Part shown: one piece after another, positions 32,941 to 44,420 of the stretch
How positions within the stretch are numbered: position 1 is the first letter of the stretch
Layout: each line of letters starts with the position of its first letter
Assembly (NCBI RefSeq): GCF_029784135.1
Contig: NC_073744.1
Span: 30,982,981 to 31,046,980, forward strand
Origin: Toxorhynchites rutilus septentrionalis
Lineage: Eukaryota; Arthropoda; Insecta; Diptera; Culicidae
Length of the DNA stretch: 64,000 nt
Direction of reading: 5' to 3'
Notes under the pieces: generated by a model
What the model was told of the DNA's origin: nothing
What the model saw: the letters and a program-made list of their open reading frames with translations, nothing else
The model's database searches: none
Program-made: the position numbers and the translations under genes

Positions 32941-34243
32941 AAGGGTGTGTCACATCAAATTGCATCACGGAAAAAAGAAAATATGTAGAAATTTAATTTT
33001 TAGGAATTATATCTTCAGCTTTCGCTTATAATCAGATAAGAGTGTATAGATCACGTTGGCCATGCTTCACTGTCAATTTTTCGTAAATTTGGAAAAATGT
33101 CGTCGAACGAAAAAGAGCGTCGTGAATTAATCCTGTGCACTCATTTCGAGAATCCGGAGTTGTCACATCGGGACATCGGTAAGATGCTGGGAATCGTCCA
33201 ATCCACGGTCAGCAGAGTACTAAAACGATACTTCGAGAACCTAACCATCGACCGGAAGGTGAAGAACGGCAAAAATGGATGCTCCGTCAGTGAAAAAGAT
33301 CACAAGCGCGTAGTTAAGCAGTTTAGACGTGATCCGAGAAGTTCGGTCCGGGATGTCGCCAATAAGCTGAATTTGTCAAGTTCATTTGTCCAGCGGACCA
33401 AGCAGCGGGAGGGCCTGCGTACATACAAGGTTCAGAAGGCTCCTAACCGCGACGAAAGGCAAAACATGGTGGGGAAGACGCGAGCCCGGAAGCTGTACAC
33501 CGAAATGCTGACGAAGCCGCATTGCCTGGTAATGGACGACGAAACCTACGTCAAAGCGGACTTTCGTCAGCTGCCGGGCCTGTTGTTCTTCTCCGCAGAG
33601 GACAAATTCAGCGTTCCGGAGGAGATTCGCAAGCAGAAACTATCCAAGTTAGCCAAAAAGTACATGGTGTGGCAAGCGATCTGCTCTTGCGGATGGCGGA
33701 GCGCCCCCTTCGTGATGACCGGCACGGTAAACGGGCAGGTTTACCTTAAGGAGTGGCTACAGAAGCGCTTACTACCACTATTGAAGCAGCACGAGGGCCC
33801 GACCATCTTCTGGCCGGATCTCGCTTCGTGCCACTATTCAAAGGACGTGTTGGAGTGGTACGAAGCCAACGGGGTCACCTTCGTGCCAAAGGAAATGAAC
33901 CCGCCCAACGCGCCGGAGCTTCGCCCAATAGAGAAATATTGGGCGATTATGAAGCAGGCCCTCCGGAAGAACCCTAAAGTTGTCAAATCGGAGGCGAACT
34001 TCAAGAAAAAATGGATTTCTGTTCAAAAAAAAACTACAACCTGACGTTGTACAGAACCTTAGGGACGGGGTAAAGAGGAAGGTGCGAGCATACGGGCTTG
34101 GGCTCGAAGTATGAATAAGAAGAAAATGCCAAAAGTTGTTGAATAATTTTTATTTTACTGTCTAAAATTTTCAAAAGGATCGGTCTACTGGGCGAATTTC
34201 TACAGCGTTTTTTCCGTGATGCAATTTGATGTGACACACCCTT
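32941..34243 (+). mobile_element. DD37E mariner transposon, near-complete (copy 1)
   Basis: Both ends carry a near-perfect inverted repeat of about 36 bp starting AAGGGTGTGTCACATCAAAT, and each is flanked by TA (32939-32940 and 34244-34245), the target duplication of the IS630/Tc1/mariner superfamily. The 1303-bp length and a single transposase gene fit a compact mariner. The DD37E group is known from mosquitoes (described as ITmD37E). A second, damaged copy is at 45936-47268 and a fragment at 30911-31065. Confidence 0.92.
33097..34044 (+). CDS. DD37E mariner transposase, almost complete
   Basis: A 315-codon frame starting MSSNEKERRELIL. Residues 1 to about 110 form the paired helix-turn-helix DNA-binding part (SHRDIGKMLGIVQSTVSRVL; SVRDVANKLNLSSSFVQRTK). 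The catalytic core shows all three acidic residues: first Asp in CLVMDDETYV, second in FWPDLASCHYS, third Glu in LRPIEKYW, with exactly 37 residues between the last two. The usual C-terminal tail (QPDVVQNL... GLGLEV) is present in the DNA but out of frame: a run of nine A after GTTC at about 34024-34032 holds one A too many, so the protein ends KKTTT about 25 residues early. All catalytic residues are intact, so residual activity cannot be excluded. It acts in the nucleus on the inverted repeats. Confidence 0.92.
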   Translation: MSSNEKERRELILCTHFENPELSHRDIGKMLGIVQSTVSRVLKRYFENLTIDRKVKNGKNGCSVSEKDHKRVVKQFRRDPRSSVRDVANKLNLSSSFVQRTKQREGLRTYKVQKAPNRDERQNMVGKTRARKLYTEMLTKPHCLVMDDETYVKADFRQLPGLLFFSAEDKFSVPEEIRKQKLSKLAKKYMVWQAICSCGWRSAPFVMTGTVNGQVYLKEWLQKRLLPLLKQHEGPTIFWPDLASCHYSKDVLEWYEANGVTFVPKEMNPPNAPELRPIEKYWAIMKQALRKNPKVVKSEANFKKKWISVQKKTTT

Positions 34244-34249
34244 TATTTT

Positions 34250-35160
34250 ACATTTCCCTCTGAATTTTTTGCACATCTCATGTTTACGTAGTTCTCGAAC
34301 CGCGAGAGATCATTCACCTCTAGTATCCGAAATGACAATTTTCCCAGGTTCTCAGTTTAAAATTACGTTTTAGGGAAACATATTCCGGTCTGCACAACGA
34401 CAAGAGAGAACAAAAGTACTCAACGCCAGAAAATACTCCCGACTTGCATGTATTTTCAAAGCAGATTCCTCCAGGTACAATGATTTTGTAGTCCGTGTTA
34501 GGGAAACACTGCTCGGTGGGAACAAAAATACTCCCTATTTGCATGTATATTTGCCGAGCGGATTTCCACAGGTACATCGATTTTGAAGTCTGTGTTGGGA
34601 AAACCGTAAATCGGACCAATCAAAACTTGGCAGTTAGTCAATGCAATCTTGAATAACCGAGTCAAAGCGTTGTGTTCGTACCCGTTTTTGTAATCCGTGT
34701 TAGGAAAACACATTTCGGAGTGCAAAAAAAACATGCGGGTGAGGAAAGTACCTCCTACTTGCATGAATCAACAACTTCAACTGATACTTTTTATATTATA
34801 GAGCTTTTAAACTTGAAAGTTCATTCGCCTCTAATGTCTGCTGACTGACTGATGACTGATGATGAATTAGAGAGGTTTTAAACTTTTCAGTTCATTCGCC
34901 TCTAATGTCTGCTAGATTTTCCCAGGTTCCTAAGTTTAGAAGACCGTGTTACGGAAACATATTCTAGTCTGCTTAAAGACAAGCGAATACAAAAGTACTC
35001 GCAGTTTGCATTTATTTGCAACACCGATTTCCCCACGCTCCTTGGATTTAAAGTCTGTGTTAGGAAAACACATTTCAGTCGGAACAACAATACCCCCGAC
35101 CTGCATGAATTTGCAATTCCAATTCCCCCAGACACCTTGGTTCTGAAGTCTGTGAAGTCA
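34250..35160 (-). repeat. Degenerate ~100-bp subunit repeat, inverted relative of 24050-24447
   Basis: Subunits are separated by GT.CGTGTTAGGGAAACA or GTCTGTGTTAGGAAAACA (about 34495, 34590, 34690, 34965, 35060). Between them 34795-34935 holds two copies of TTCATTCGCCTCTAATGTCT, which belongs to the 7187-7480 family. Noncoding. Confidence 0.75.
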
Positions 35161-35554
35161 AAATTTTTGTTTATTTTTTGTAGTACTTATCGGACTGCCC
35201 TCGTATATTCAAGATTCCTATTTCTGAACATCGTTTCTAGCTTCCACAGTCACAAGTTATGGATTAATATTTCAACTTCACATCCAGTTAATTGATTCCA
35301 TGTCTATATTTCAAAAGTTTCATAGTAAAGAGCTTACATTAAAAATAAACATTCTAAGCTGGGATTCTACCTTTAGATTACGATTCACAATTCTGATTCC
35401 GAATCCAAACGCAGATGAAATATTCGATGCCACTGATTCAGTTTCCAACGAAAATGTTGTTCACGGTACTAGTTTGAGCGGTGTGACATAGACTACAATT
35501 CGTCGATCTAATGATTTAGAATAAATCCAAATTAGGTTCTGATCACATCATGTA

Positions 35555-36519
35555 GGGGAAAAGGGGGGCATTGGGACCACCTAAGCAAATCGCCTAATAT
35601 TTACAAACCAATACGGTCTAAATAAAAAATGTCACATTGTATACTGAGGTACACTTGTTTTCTCTCAATCAATAATGTTTAATCATTATATCATTATAGC
35701 TTCAAACTACCAAATATATCATAAAATAAAAGAGATGATTTTTGGACATTAAAATTTGATGCGGGGTGATACGGTCCAGTGTGTGGGGTGATTTGGTCCA
35801 GTGTGTGTATCAACGAAAAAAAAACTTATGTTTATGTAATGTTTTTTGGATTAATGTTACAATCAGTCACAGTGTTTTAGGATCGATACCAGGTGTCTTG
35901 GCCAGATTCCAGACCAGAAAAATTGGATTGACACCATCTCGAATTCTGCATGAATCTTTCATCTTTTCACGAGCATTTCAAAACCTTTCGTTGTTGTTCA
36001 AAGGAAATCCATTCTTGATGGCCTGAGTTGCTCTTTCAAGCTCCTCCTTCTTCCAACGTTGTCTGAACATCCTTTTTTTTTGTAATCCCGTGCCATCTGG
36101 AATCAATTAGATCAAAGAAAAGCCTCAAACCTGTAGGACCAATTCACCCCACAGAAACGTATCCATGTCATCCCACACAACATGCAAAAATTTAAATGCA
36201 ATTTATTCCATTTATTGTTATCTAACTGACAGTTTCGCTGCATCAAATTGTTCCTCTTCTGTAGACGAACAGAACTTTACTGCACAATAAACGAAAAGTT
36301 TGTTTAATCAGCGGGAAAAACCTTAAAACCACGATCGGAAAACTCACATTTTTTGACGTGTTCATGCTACCGTTTCCTTCCACCTGTCGAATTTCCCCAA
36401 TGTTTTTTTACGTTAGTTACATACGGTTCAATAATAAAAGAAAATGACATTATAAAAAATCCAAGTTGAGCCGTACTTTTTGAGATAAAGACGTATGTCC
36501 AACTCACCCCGTGTTATCC
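35555..36519 (-). mobile_element. Psq/pogo-like element, copy 2, with both ends
   Basis: The left end reads GGGGAAAAGGGGGGCATTGG and the right end, read inward, GGATAACACGGGGTGAGTTG. Both are flanked by TA (35553-35554 and 36520-36521). On the minus strand a disrupted frame encodes MARDYKKK and, after a shift in an A run, RQRWKKEELERATQAIKNGF, resembling a Psq-type helix-turn-helix. There is no catalytic domain, so it is non-autonomous or decayed. It is the inverted relative of 22962-23632. Confidence 0.55.
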
Positions 36520-36647
36520 TACTTCTATAAGACCATCCTGATTATACTTCGTTGCAACACAAACTGTTAGAATTTCAACAAGATACATTCATAGATTGTT
36601 GGACGCTTAGAATAAAGTAATTAATATAAAAATAAAGTGGTCGTCCG

Positions 36648-37490
36648 GTGACGATAATGACGAAGCAGAGGAAGACATCGTTAAAGAAGCTGTTTGACAA
36701 CAAGGACGCAACCAGCCTGCGTGACGCCGGTCGGAAATATGGCTGCTCCTACGTATTGATCCATCGGACCCTCAAGATGGAAGGAATCGTCTGCAGGAAG
36801 AAGACGAGGTCGCCGAAGTACACGGAGGAGCAGATTGAGACCGTTGAATCACAGTGTCGGTGGATGACCAAAAAATACCGCGGGACGTCTTTCGTTCTGG
36901 AAGACGAAAGCAATTTTCCGCTGTCCAAAACGCATATTCCAGGAAATGATAATTACTACTCCAGCGACAAGTCATCCACACCGCCTGAAGTGAAATACAA
37001 GTTCAAGCACAAGTTTGAAAAAAAGGTTATGTTGTACATCGCCATTTCCGACCGGTACATTTCAAAGCCTTGGTTTAAGCCGAGCGGTCTGGCAATCAAC
37101 CAACAAATCTATCGAGAAGAGTGCCTCGATAAAATCCTGCTGCCGTTCCTGAACGAGCATCACGCGGATGGGAAGTACGTCTTCTGGCCGGACAAGGCGT
37201 CTTCCCATTACGACAAGAAGACGCTGGCGTTTCTTGAGGAGAAAAAGATACTGCCGAAAGATCGTAACCCAACAAATCTGCCCCAGTGCCGCCCAATAGA
37301 GGATTTCTTTGGCTCACTCAGTGCCCTAGTGTATAAAAACAATTGTAGGGCCAAGGACACGAAGCAACTGACTACAAGAATCCGGAATTGTATCCGGAAA
37401 ATGGACGTAAGTGCGTAACGTTCTTGTGAGAGCATCGCGACAAAGTTGCGTCGAACAGCAGACCACTGCCCTTACCCAAACATTCACTGA
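36648..37490 (+). pseudogene. IS630/Tc1/mariner transposase, second family, one in-frame stop
   Basis: Frame 36648-37418 starts MTIMTKQRKTSLKKLF; an inner start at the second Met is as likely. An N-terminal helix-turn-helix (SLRDAGRKYGCSYVLIHRTL) is followed by a short spacer and the catalytic core: first Asp in FVLEDESNF, second in YVFWPDKASSHY, third Glu in CRPIEDFFG. Only 35 residues separate the last two; by comparison with the neighbouring DD37E protein, two residues before LPKDRN seem deleted. A TAA codon (37416-37418) interrupts the frame, which continues in phase for 24 codons (...ESIATKLRRTADHCPYPNIH) to TGA at 37490. The region upstream of the first Asp is short for the family, so an internal deletion is likely. 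Inverted repeats were not found. Confidence 0.82.
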
Positions 37491-37689
37491 CATATTTTTG
37501 AAGAAAATACATTATGTTATTAATAAAAAACTACTGAAATCGATGAAAAAAAAAATTTATATGTTTTTTATATGTGAAAATTCTCATTATTTATTTAACA
37601 CCCGTTATGATAATTTCAGCTATCCAGTTTCTATAAGACCGTTTCAAAACTCATAAGTATTATCAATGAAACATTTAGAACAATCGGCT

Positions 37690-38640
37690 GATTTACATGT
37701 CAATAATTGGCCACCTTGCCATTTCGGCTAATAACCTGGAAAATTCGAGTTGGAATATTATTTACCAAATTCTGCTGGACGAATTTCTCGATATTTTCAT
37801 ATGTTTCCGAAATTGCGACCTTGAGCTCTTCGATCGTGGTGTACCGTTTTCCCTCAGTGTAAATACTGCGTACACAGATTTCAACAGGATTCAAAACTAG
37901 GGAACGAACCGGTCTGATCAAAAAATTAAGTTTTTGGTCCTTAATCCATTGATAAGTCCCTTACTGGTATGAATAGTAGCATTGTTTTGCTGGAATGTGA
38001 ATTTTTTGTGACGATATCCACGCAAAATCGGTAGAAGAGTGGACTCCAGAACATGTATGTAATCCTTGGATGATGTGAAAGCTATCTTGAGCTTTCCGGT
38101 TGCACAGAATCCCACCCAAACCATGCACGAGCCTCCACCAAAATTCCTGGATGAAAAATACTGTACCTTCTTCCGTAAATCACGCCAGTACCAGTTGAAA
38201 CCATCAGGACCATCCTAATTGAACTTTTTTTCGTCGGAGAAGATAACCTATACAATGAAGGACTTTTCGTTATGGTATATAGCAAAATGTATTCTTTTGC
38301 TAACATTCTTTGTCACAACATACCATGTCCCACTGTTGGTTCAGGCGAGCTTCGGCAAAACTCAGACGTCTTCCGATGTGAGATGGTGGAGATGAGGAGC
38401 TTTAACCTTTTAAGCCCTCTTTATGTGAGGATTTTTTATCAAAAATAAACAAATTGTTACCTGAGTAACATTTAAATTGAAATATTGCTTTACTCGCATA
38501 AGCGAGTTTGAGGTATTCGAAACTGTTCTAACTATTTCCCGTTTATCCCGGTCAAAGTGCTTCGATTTACGTAGAGTTCTCTCCTTCTTACCGTATTCTT
38601 GATGATTCGCCAAATAATTGAGCACTACTTGTAAGGAACG
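37690..38640 (-). pseudogene. Tc1-like transposase, middle and C-terminal part (copy 1)
   Basis: From right to left on the minus strand: a second helix-turn-helix region (SKHFDRDKREIVRTVSNTSN, then LNVTQVTICLFLIKNPHIKRA), then RLSSPTKKSSIRMVLMVSTG around the first acidic block, KLKIAFTSSKDYIHVLESTL, FTFQQNNATIHTSK (the second Asp is replaced by Asn), and SLVLNPVEICVRSIYTEGKR through RIFQVISRNGKV. Multiple frame changes and stops make it inactive. The first ~35 codons lie beyond the hAT insertion at 40339-40440. Confidence 0.82.
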
Positions 38641-38647
38641 TCTAATC

Positions 38648-40338
38648 CAGTGTTTTTCCACCCGTTTTGCTCCATTCCCCCATTTACGAAAATTGTTCCC
38701 AGTGCTTCCCCCCTATCAGTATTTTGTAAGAAAGTCAGCATATCAGTAATATAATAAAAGAACACAAACGGTTTTCAAGTTATAATCGCAACAAATTTGA
38801 TTTTATACTTGTATCTGATTACAAAAAAGGTATATAAAGTTTGGCAAGTCAGTATGGCACCTGCGCCTGAACTATTCCCGCCAAAATCGTGATTCTTGAG
38901 AACGTTGTCGAAAAGCACACCTCATGTCATCTTCGATATCCACTCTGTTACGGTGTTTTGTTTCCATCAGCAGCATTGTAGGAAATCCAGATTCCCATAA
39001 ATACTACGCAAAAGACAACAACACTCGTAACCAGTGTTGCCACATACACAGATTTTTCTGTAATGATACAGATTTTCAGCATGTTTTTTGACCAAGAATC
39101 TGTATATACAGATTACAGATTATTGGATATTCATGCAGATTTTATACAGATTTTGTAACAAGATAAAATAATTTTTAAATATTTGATCATTTTACGCAAC
39201 AATTAACAAACTCAATCAGACAACTCAAACAGAACTGAACTGAACTATTTTTGCTACTGTCAAATGTGCCAAATATAGTAGTGATTGAAACCGTATTTTT
39301 TCGCAATATAATGGGAACAAAACAGAAGTTTGAAACCGTCTCGCTACAGAAACACAATAATCAAATCGAAGAACTGTTGTCAAACGACAGAAAGGTCAAA
39401 TTCTGCAAAACCATGTATAAACACCACGAGGAAAGCGAGGATTAAATTAATGTTTATAACGCGAAACTAAATGAAATAAACTCTCTCCGTTGGTTTTCCC
39501 CAAAAATACATTTTAAAATTTTTCTTATTTTTTATTTAGCATTATTCTCTATGTATTCAACACTCTCAATCTAAGATATTACACATTTTTGATCAAATTA
39601 GACCTCTGTGCGAGAAAGAATTGCGCAAAAAAACTACTGGCAAGCTATAGCTATCACGAGCTTAAACATATGGATAAGCAGAATCTATACACTTCACTAC
39701 AAGTATGCAATTATTACTTCGTACTTAAATCTAAAGCAAAACTCTTATCAGGTACATAATCCGCAATACAGATTCTCTATTTTCACTACAGATAAAAAAG
39801 ATTTTTTAGCTCGTAAATACAGATTTTAATGTGGTAACATTGCTCGTAACGCTTATTTCGCATATCGGGATAAGAATCGATCATTTGTAGATCGATAAAA
39901 TTGATCCAAAACATTCATCACCACCAGTCGGAAAGCATTTCAAATCATGTCCAAATCTTATTCTTTGATATAAGGAATTTTACAAGTTTATTTTTCAATT
40001 TATTTCAAGTTTAACTTATTGTAAAAATCTTGACAAATGCTGTACAATTTCATTTTTTATGGTCTTCTGTACTGCTTCATCGTCTGTTCCATCATCATTC
40101 ACTGACGAAAGTCTATCAAACATTGCGAAGTTGTTCATTTGAACACTACATTTCCGATTTGGAAATGTTTGCCGAGGATCGCAAATTTTAGCGTATTCAA
40201 TAAAGTTTTTTGTGGCAATTTTTGCTAATCATTGTCATCTTCGAAGCAAAGTAAATGTATATTCCCTTGCACAATTCCCCCCTTTTAATGACCAAATTCC
40301 CCACTAAGGGGGAATTCCCCACCGGTTGTAAATCACTG
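38648..40338. mobile_element. hAT-like element inside the Tc1 relic
   Basis: Ends read CAGTGTTTTTCCACCCGTTT at the left and, inward from the right, CAGTGATTTACAACCGGTGG. The flanks are exact 8-bp copies of GTCTAATC (38640-38647 and 40339-40346). AATTCCCC and ATTCCCCC runs sit near both ends. No transposase is recognised. It was later split by the element at 39032-39842; without it, the length is about 880 bp. Confidence 0.85.
39032..39842. mobile_element. Second hAT-like element nested inside the first
   Basis: Ends are CAGTGTTGCCACAT at the left and, inward from the right, CAATGTTACCACAT. The flanks are exact 8-bp copies of CTCGTAAC (39024-39031 and 39843-39850). Both subterminal regions repeat ACAGATTTT words. 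A 64-codon frame at 39251-39445 (MGTKQKFETVSLQKHNNQIE inside) is not recognised. At 811 bp it is non-autonomous. Confidence 0.85.
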
Positions 40339-40440
40339 GTCTAATCCGACGAGCAATTTCTCTGATACCAACATTTTCAAAATCAAATGCATCGCATTGT
40401 CTTTCTTCTCTTTCCGTGAGCACTTTTCCCTTCGGCATGT
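40339..40440 (-). pseudogene. Tc1-like transposase N-terminal piece (copy 1)
   Basis: The minus strand from about 40440 encodes MPKGKVLTERE and then, in a disrupted frame, a stretch ending VGIREIARRIRP, the start of the first helix-turn-helix. It breaks off exactly at the hAT duplication and resumes at 38640. Confidence 0.7.
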
Positions 40441-40654
40441 TCCAGATTTATTGACCAAAACAACTAAAACTAGGGAAAATATAACTGGTCTTATATCTAC
40501 AAGTTTGACACTTGAAAAACATAAAAAGATTCGTTTACGCTCAGCGCCTGCACACATATATGAAAATCTTGTAGTGTATGGTAGTCACCAATACCTACAC
40601 ACTAGAAAATAAAATGAAACTTTGTTTGTTGGACAGTTGGACAAAGTGTATTAT

Positions 40655-40995
40655 AGTGTCAATGAAAATGGCCATCTCGAATTTTCAAAGGAAACTTGAT
40701 TAGAAATGTTGATTCCCACGAAAAACTACCCTATGCGAAATATCAGCTCAATCGGACTTCATTTACTAGTGTCTTCAAAGTTTGAGTTTTTTGAAAACCG
40801 ACAAATCACCCAAGTAAAGGAAATCGAGGCTTTCGAAAACGTATGGTTTAGGGTGCCAATGGAAACTGTCATATCGATTTTTCATGCGGGATTTACTGTT
40901 AAATGTTGATTTGCACGATAAAATACCCTATGCAAAATATTAGCTCAGTCGGACTTCATTTACTATTGTTACAAACCGTCAAATTTTTTTTCTAG
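40655..40995 (+). repeat. Dispersed repeat with internal duplication, family of 32130-32700
   Basis: Contains two related ~195-bp blocks, each with CCCTATGC.AAATAT.AGCTC and CGGACTTCATTTACTA.TGT. Confidence 0.7.
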
Positions 40996-40999
40996 ATAG

Positions 41000-43150
41000 C
41001 ATTAAATCTCGACGTTTCATGCAATTCTAAGACCGGTTGCGGTTGAAAATGTGAAGCGTATACCTTACCTGTAGGTTGCAGCACCTGAAAATTCTTCTAA
41101 TTTTCTCTGTTGACTTATGCCCGTGGTGAAATATATCCCTCTCTTTGCACTCCCTCTTTGCAAAAGTCCGCAATCATCATTTATCTTCTCGGGAGGTTGT
41201 GCGAACTGCAGTGAACCAAACAAACTTTACCAGTCATCATCGAAGGTTGGAAACCTTTTCTCGTTGCCCCGGTTCAGAATTGTTATGTAACTGTTGGCAG
41301 GATAATTGACATCACAGCGTCAAAGGTCTGTCTGTTTAGAAAAATGAGCACGCTTAATATTATCGGAAATGGAACGAGTAAATTGTTATTATTATTCGTA
41401 ACAATATTGAAGTGTAACAATTCCAACAGTTGCACCAAAAAAATCGATTCGAATTTGAACGACTTCCAGTGATATCAGTAACCCAACAATGGAAATCATG
41501 CATGGAAACATTCCATCTTTGCTGCACTTCCACTCAAACGCCGCACCACGGCTTCTTTGCATATGTTCCACGGAAATGGTGATTCCATTTTCTAATGAAA
41601 CGTTAGTTTATCCACAAAGTCATCATCGGTGCTGCTGCCATCACGCCGTCATCTGTACCATCGTTAGCCTGACCTGGGTAACTCAACAACCCGCCCCTTG
41701 AACCGTTCACCGTTTTATTACATTCATCGTTGGGAACTTTTTCCACCGTCGTCGGTCCGGAAACCCAACGCATCACCCTTGGCTCCATTTTTCCATCATC
41801 TCATCATCGCACAATCGATTCGTCCGCCTCAGCAGTCAGCAGTAAATGGAAATGATCATTTAATTTCAGCCAACCTTTTTTTTTACAGTGGATGGGAAAA
41901 CTTTTTCTTTTTCCCTCCGGTTTCCACCCTACACAGCGTGTGACCACCAAAGATATAACAAATATTCCGGAACCGCCCGAATTGGCATGGCAGGTGCTAT
42001 TGTTGTGTGTGTTGAGCTCTAGACCCTGGGTGTGTGTGTGTGTGGATTATTTCCGAATGTTTTTAACTTCTTAATCAAATTGTTGGCTCGGGTCGGCAGT
42101 GATGTTGACGGTTGGTAGCTTTACGTTTTCAGTGAAAAGCTGACAGGTCAAGCAGTTCCTTTCCCTCAGTCGTTTTCTTTGCCGCCTACCGCTCTTCCTT
42201 GTTCCGGACCCAATCAATTTGGACGGTTGTTTATGAATTGGACAGTTGATTCCGGTCGCACAATAGCGTTTAGCCTTATTTGCATTCGCAGGTTTGGGTT
42301 TCGGTTTCTTAAGCGTGGAAGCGTTCTGAGTTGTCAGTTCTGCGAAGAGATTCCATTTATATTTAGTTGGTCGGAATGGATGACTCTCGAAATGGTTACC
42401 TATGAAGCTTGACCTTAAGTAGACTATATTTTTCGCAGCTGCTCTTTGTTATCAAGCGGAATTGCCCAAAGAACCTCCAGAATATGGAACCATGACTTGC
42501 CGTCTACATTAAATTCAGATATCAAGAATCTATGGTTTAGATTGAGTTATTTGTAATCGAAATCTGAGTTTTATTTACGGAAAATAGAATTCAGATTAAT
42601 ATTACTACCCGCTTTATTCATGAAGTGGTAGGTAAAGAAAAAAAGTAAAAATAATTTTGAGACCATCGATAGGATACATGTAAATTTGAACATGCTTAAA
42701 ATGTTTTGGAGGACATAGAACATATAACATTTATATAGACTCAAAAGACAGTGTGGCACGTTGCTGCTTGGGTAGGCACCACACCGTATTGAATTTGTAA
42801 GTGCAAGCAGGGGAAATTAACACTGAGAGTGTGTAAGAAAAGAAAGATCGATCCAATGTAAATTCACCTTGAATCGATCGAACGAAACACAGAAAGTGGG
42901 TTATATCTATGGTATAACCGCAATGGTGACGTAGGACTATCGTTGATTCAGTGATCCTTTGTTTGAAGTTGAATCTGAATCCATTCTGAATGAATGAATA
43001 AATGAATATTTGGGGGACTTCGAAAACGAGAGCGTTACGTTGGAGGTACAAGGTTTTATGCATCCAATATTGGATACGGAAATATCCTACTGATGGGGAA
43101 GAATAATCTTCAGAAGCTATCCTGTTAATTGCGATTGATTGAAAAATCAC
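41000..43150. other. Sequence without a recognised gene
   Basis: 41490-42420 is less AT-rich than its surroundings and holds several 60-80-codon frames in different phases, none with a domain I know. It could include host noncoding or untranslated sequence. The rest is AT-rich. Confidence 0.4.
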
Positions 43151-43159
43151 AAAACCAAA

Positions 43160-43455
43160 TGTGTTTGGTCACAGTGTTACATGGATAGGAAACATTAAAA
43201 TAAACTCTTTCACATGAATGTATTTTTAAATTCCCAGAGGAACTGGCAGATTCTTTTCAGTAACGATTAGATATTTCCACATTTTCCTCGATACTGGAAG
43301 CCCACCAGTGGTTAATGGTAATTCGATAACCACCTGTTAATAGCACTTGATTGAAACATATTTGGTCACAGTGTTACATGGATAGAAAACATTCAAATAA
43401 ACTCTTTCACATGAATGTATTTTTAAATTCCCAGAGGAACTGGCAGATTATTTTC
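43160..43455 (+). repeat. Direct repeat of ~97 bp, two copies 198 bp apart
   Basis: Both copies (43160-43258 and 43360-43455) contain TTTGGTCACAGTGTTACATG, AAATAAACTCTTTCACATGA and TTCCCAGAGGAACTGGCAGA with a few differences. Noncoding; probably part of a dispersed element. Confidence 0.85.
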
Positions 43456-43459
43456 CGGA

Positions 43460-43990
43460 TCTTTCTCGATGCTGAATGGCATCCAAACGGAAAGAATTCC
43501 GCGCGTGTATGTGTGTGTGTGTAGCGGCTGCTTCGAGATCTTCCCGGGGAACCGTTTGTGGCATCACTCTCCTCCTGATGGATTCATGTCTGACCTAAGG
43601 TGCACAAACAGGCTCTTGGTGACACCGTTCATCCGCGCTTTCATGATAAACGAAGAACTTCACCACAACAGCGATAACATGCTCCAATCGCTGTTCAATT
43701 AGAACTGAGTGGATTTCCGAGCGGCGCTCGCATATATACCGATTGGTGATTTCAATAGCCTGTTTTGAAAGCAATTTTAAGACTATTGAAACAAGTTTTT
43801 GGATCAAAAAGTAACAAGTATAGAACGCGTAGACATTTTATCTTTCGATTGAAGTGGTTATCATACCATTTCGTTCAGTTGTTTAGGAGCTATTAACGCT
43901 CATAATCTCGGTCTCCGGCGTAACGCTTTCGTTTTCGAAACTTTGATTTTACACCCCGGTATAGAAATGAAAGACGTAGTCCTACGTCAA
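43460..43990. repeat. Probable dispersed element with palindrome at 43973-43988
   Basis: Includes a GT-rich run (near 43505), a TATA-like CGCATATATACCGATTGG near 43728-43745, and the palindrome GACGTAGTCCTACGTC. No gene is recognised; assignment as a repeat rests on the palindrome shared with other repeats. Confidence 0.4.
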
Positions 43991-44420
43991 AATGTCATAA
44001 AACCAAAAGTGGCCAAGGAATAGGAGGGATAATATTTAAGCATTGTGAATTTATTTTACTTGAGATAAGTAAAACTTAAGCATGCATATAAAAAAACTGG
44101 TTAAAACTGGACAATTTCTGAAAAAAAACTGGAATAATCCAGTTTAAACTGAAACATTGGCAACGCTGCTTGTGAGTCGTACGTTTCGAAGGATGCCATA
44201 AAAGTCACGCGATGTTTTTGCCTCGTACCAGGGTTGCCAAGTGCTTTTCAGTAAAGTCTGGCTGTTGATGAATAAAAAGTCTGTATTTGGCTGGATATTT
44301 TTTAAATACATATTTTTATAATTTGAATTGCGAATTTTGAACGATTTTACATTCCTGGTACATACTGAACGGTCATATATACTGATTCTGACATATATGA
44401 AACAGTATATTTATCATACA

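Larger units (their letters stand above)
37620..40645 (-). mobile_element. Tc1-like transposon relic, copy 1, split by nested hAT elements
   Basis: The left end (CTATCCAGTTTCTATAAGAC) and the surroundings of the right end match the second copy at 50958-52031, whose ends pair as CTGTCCA..TTCTATAAGA. The right boundary is approximate. About 1.7 kb of the interval is a later hAT insertion (38648-40338). Confidence 0.65.

Noticed and set aside
44150..44167. hAT right end GGCAACGCTG as a complete element
   Set aside because: No left end with the flank CTTGTGAG was found upstream.
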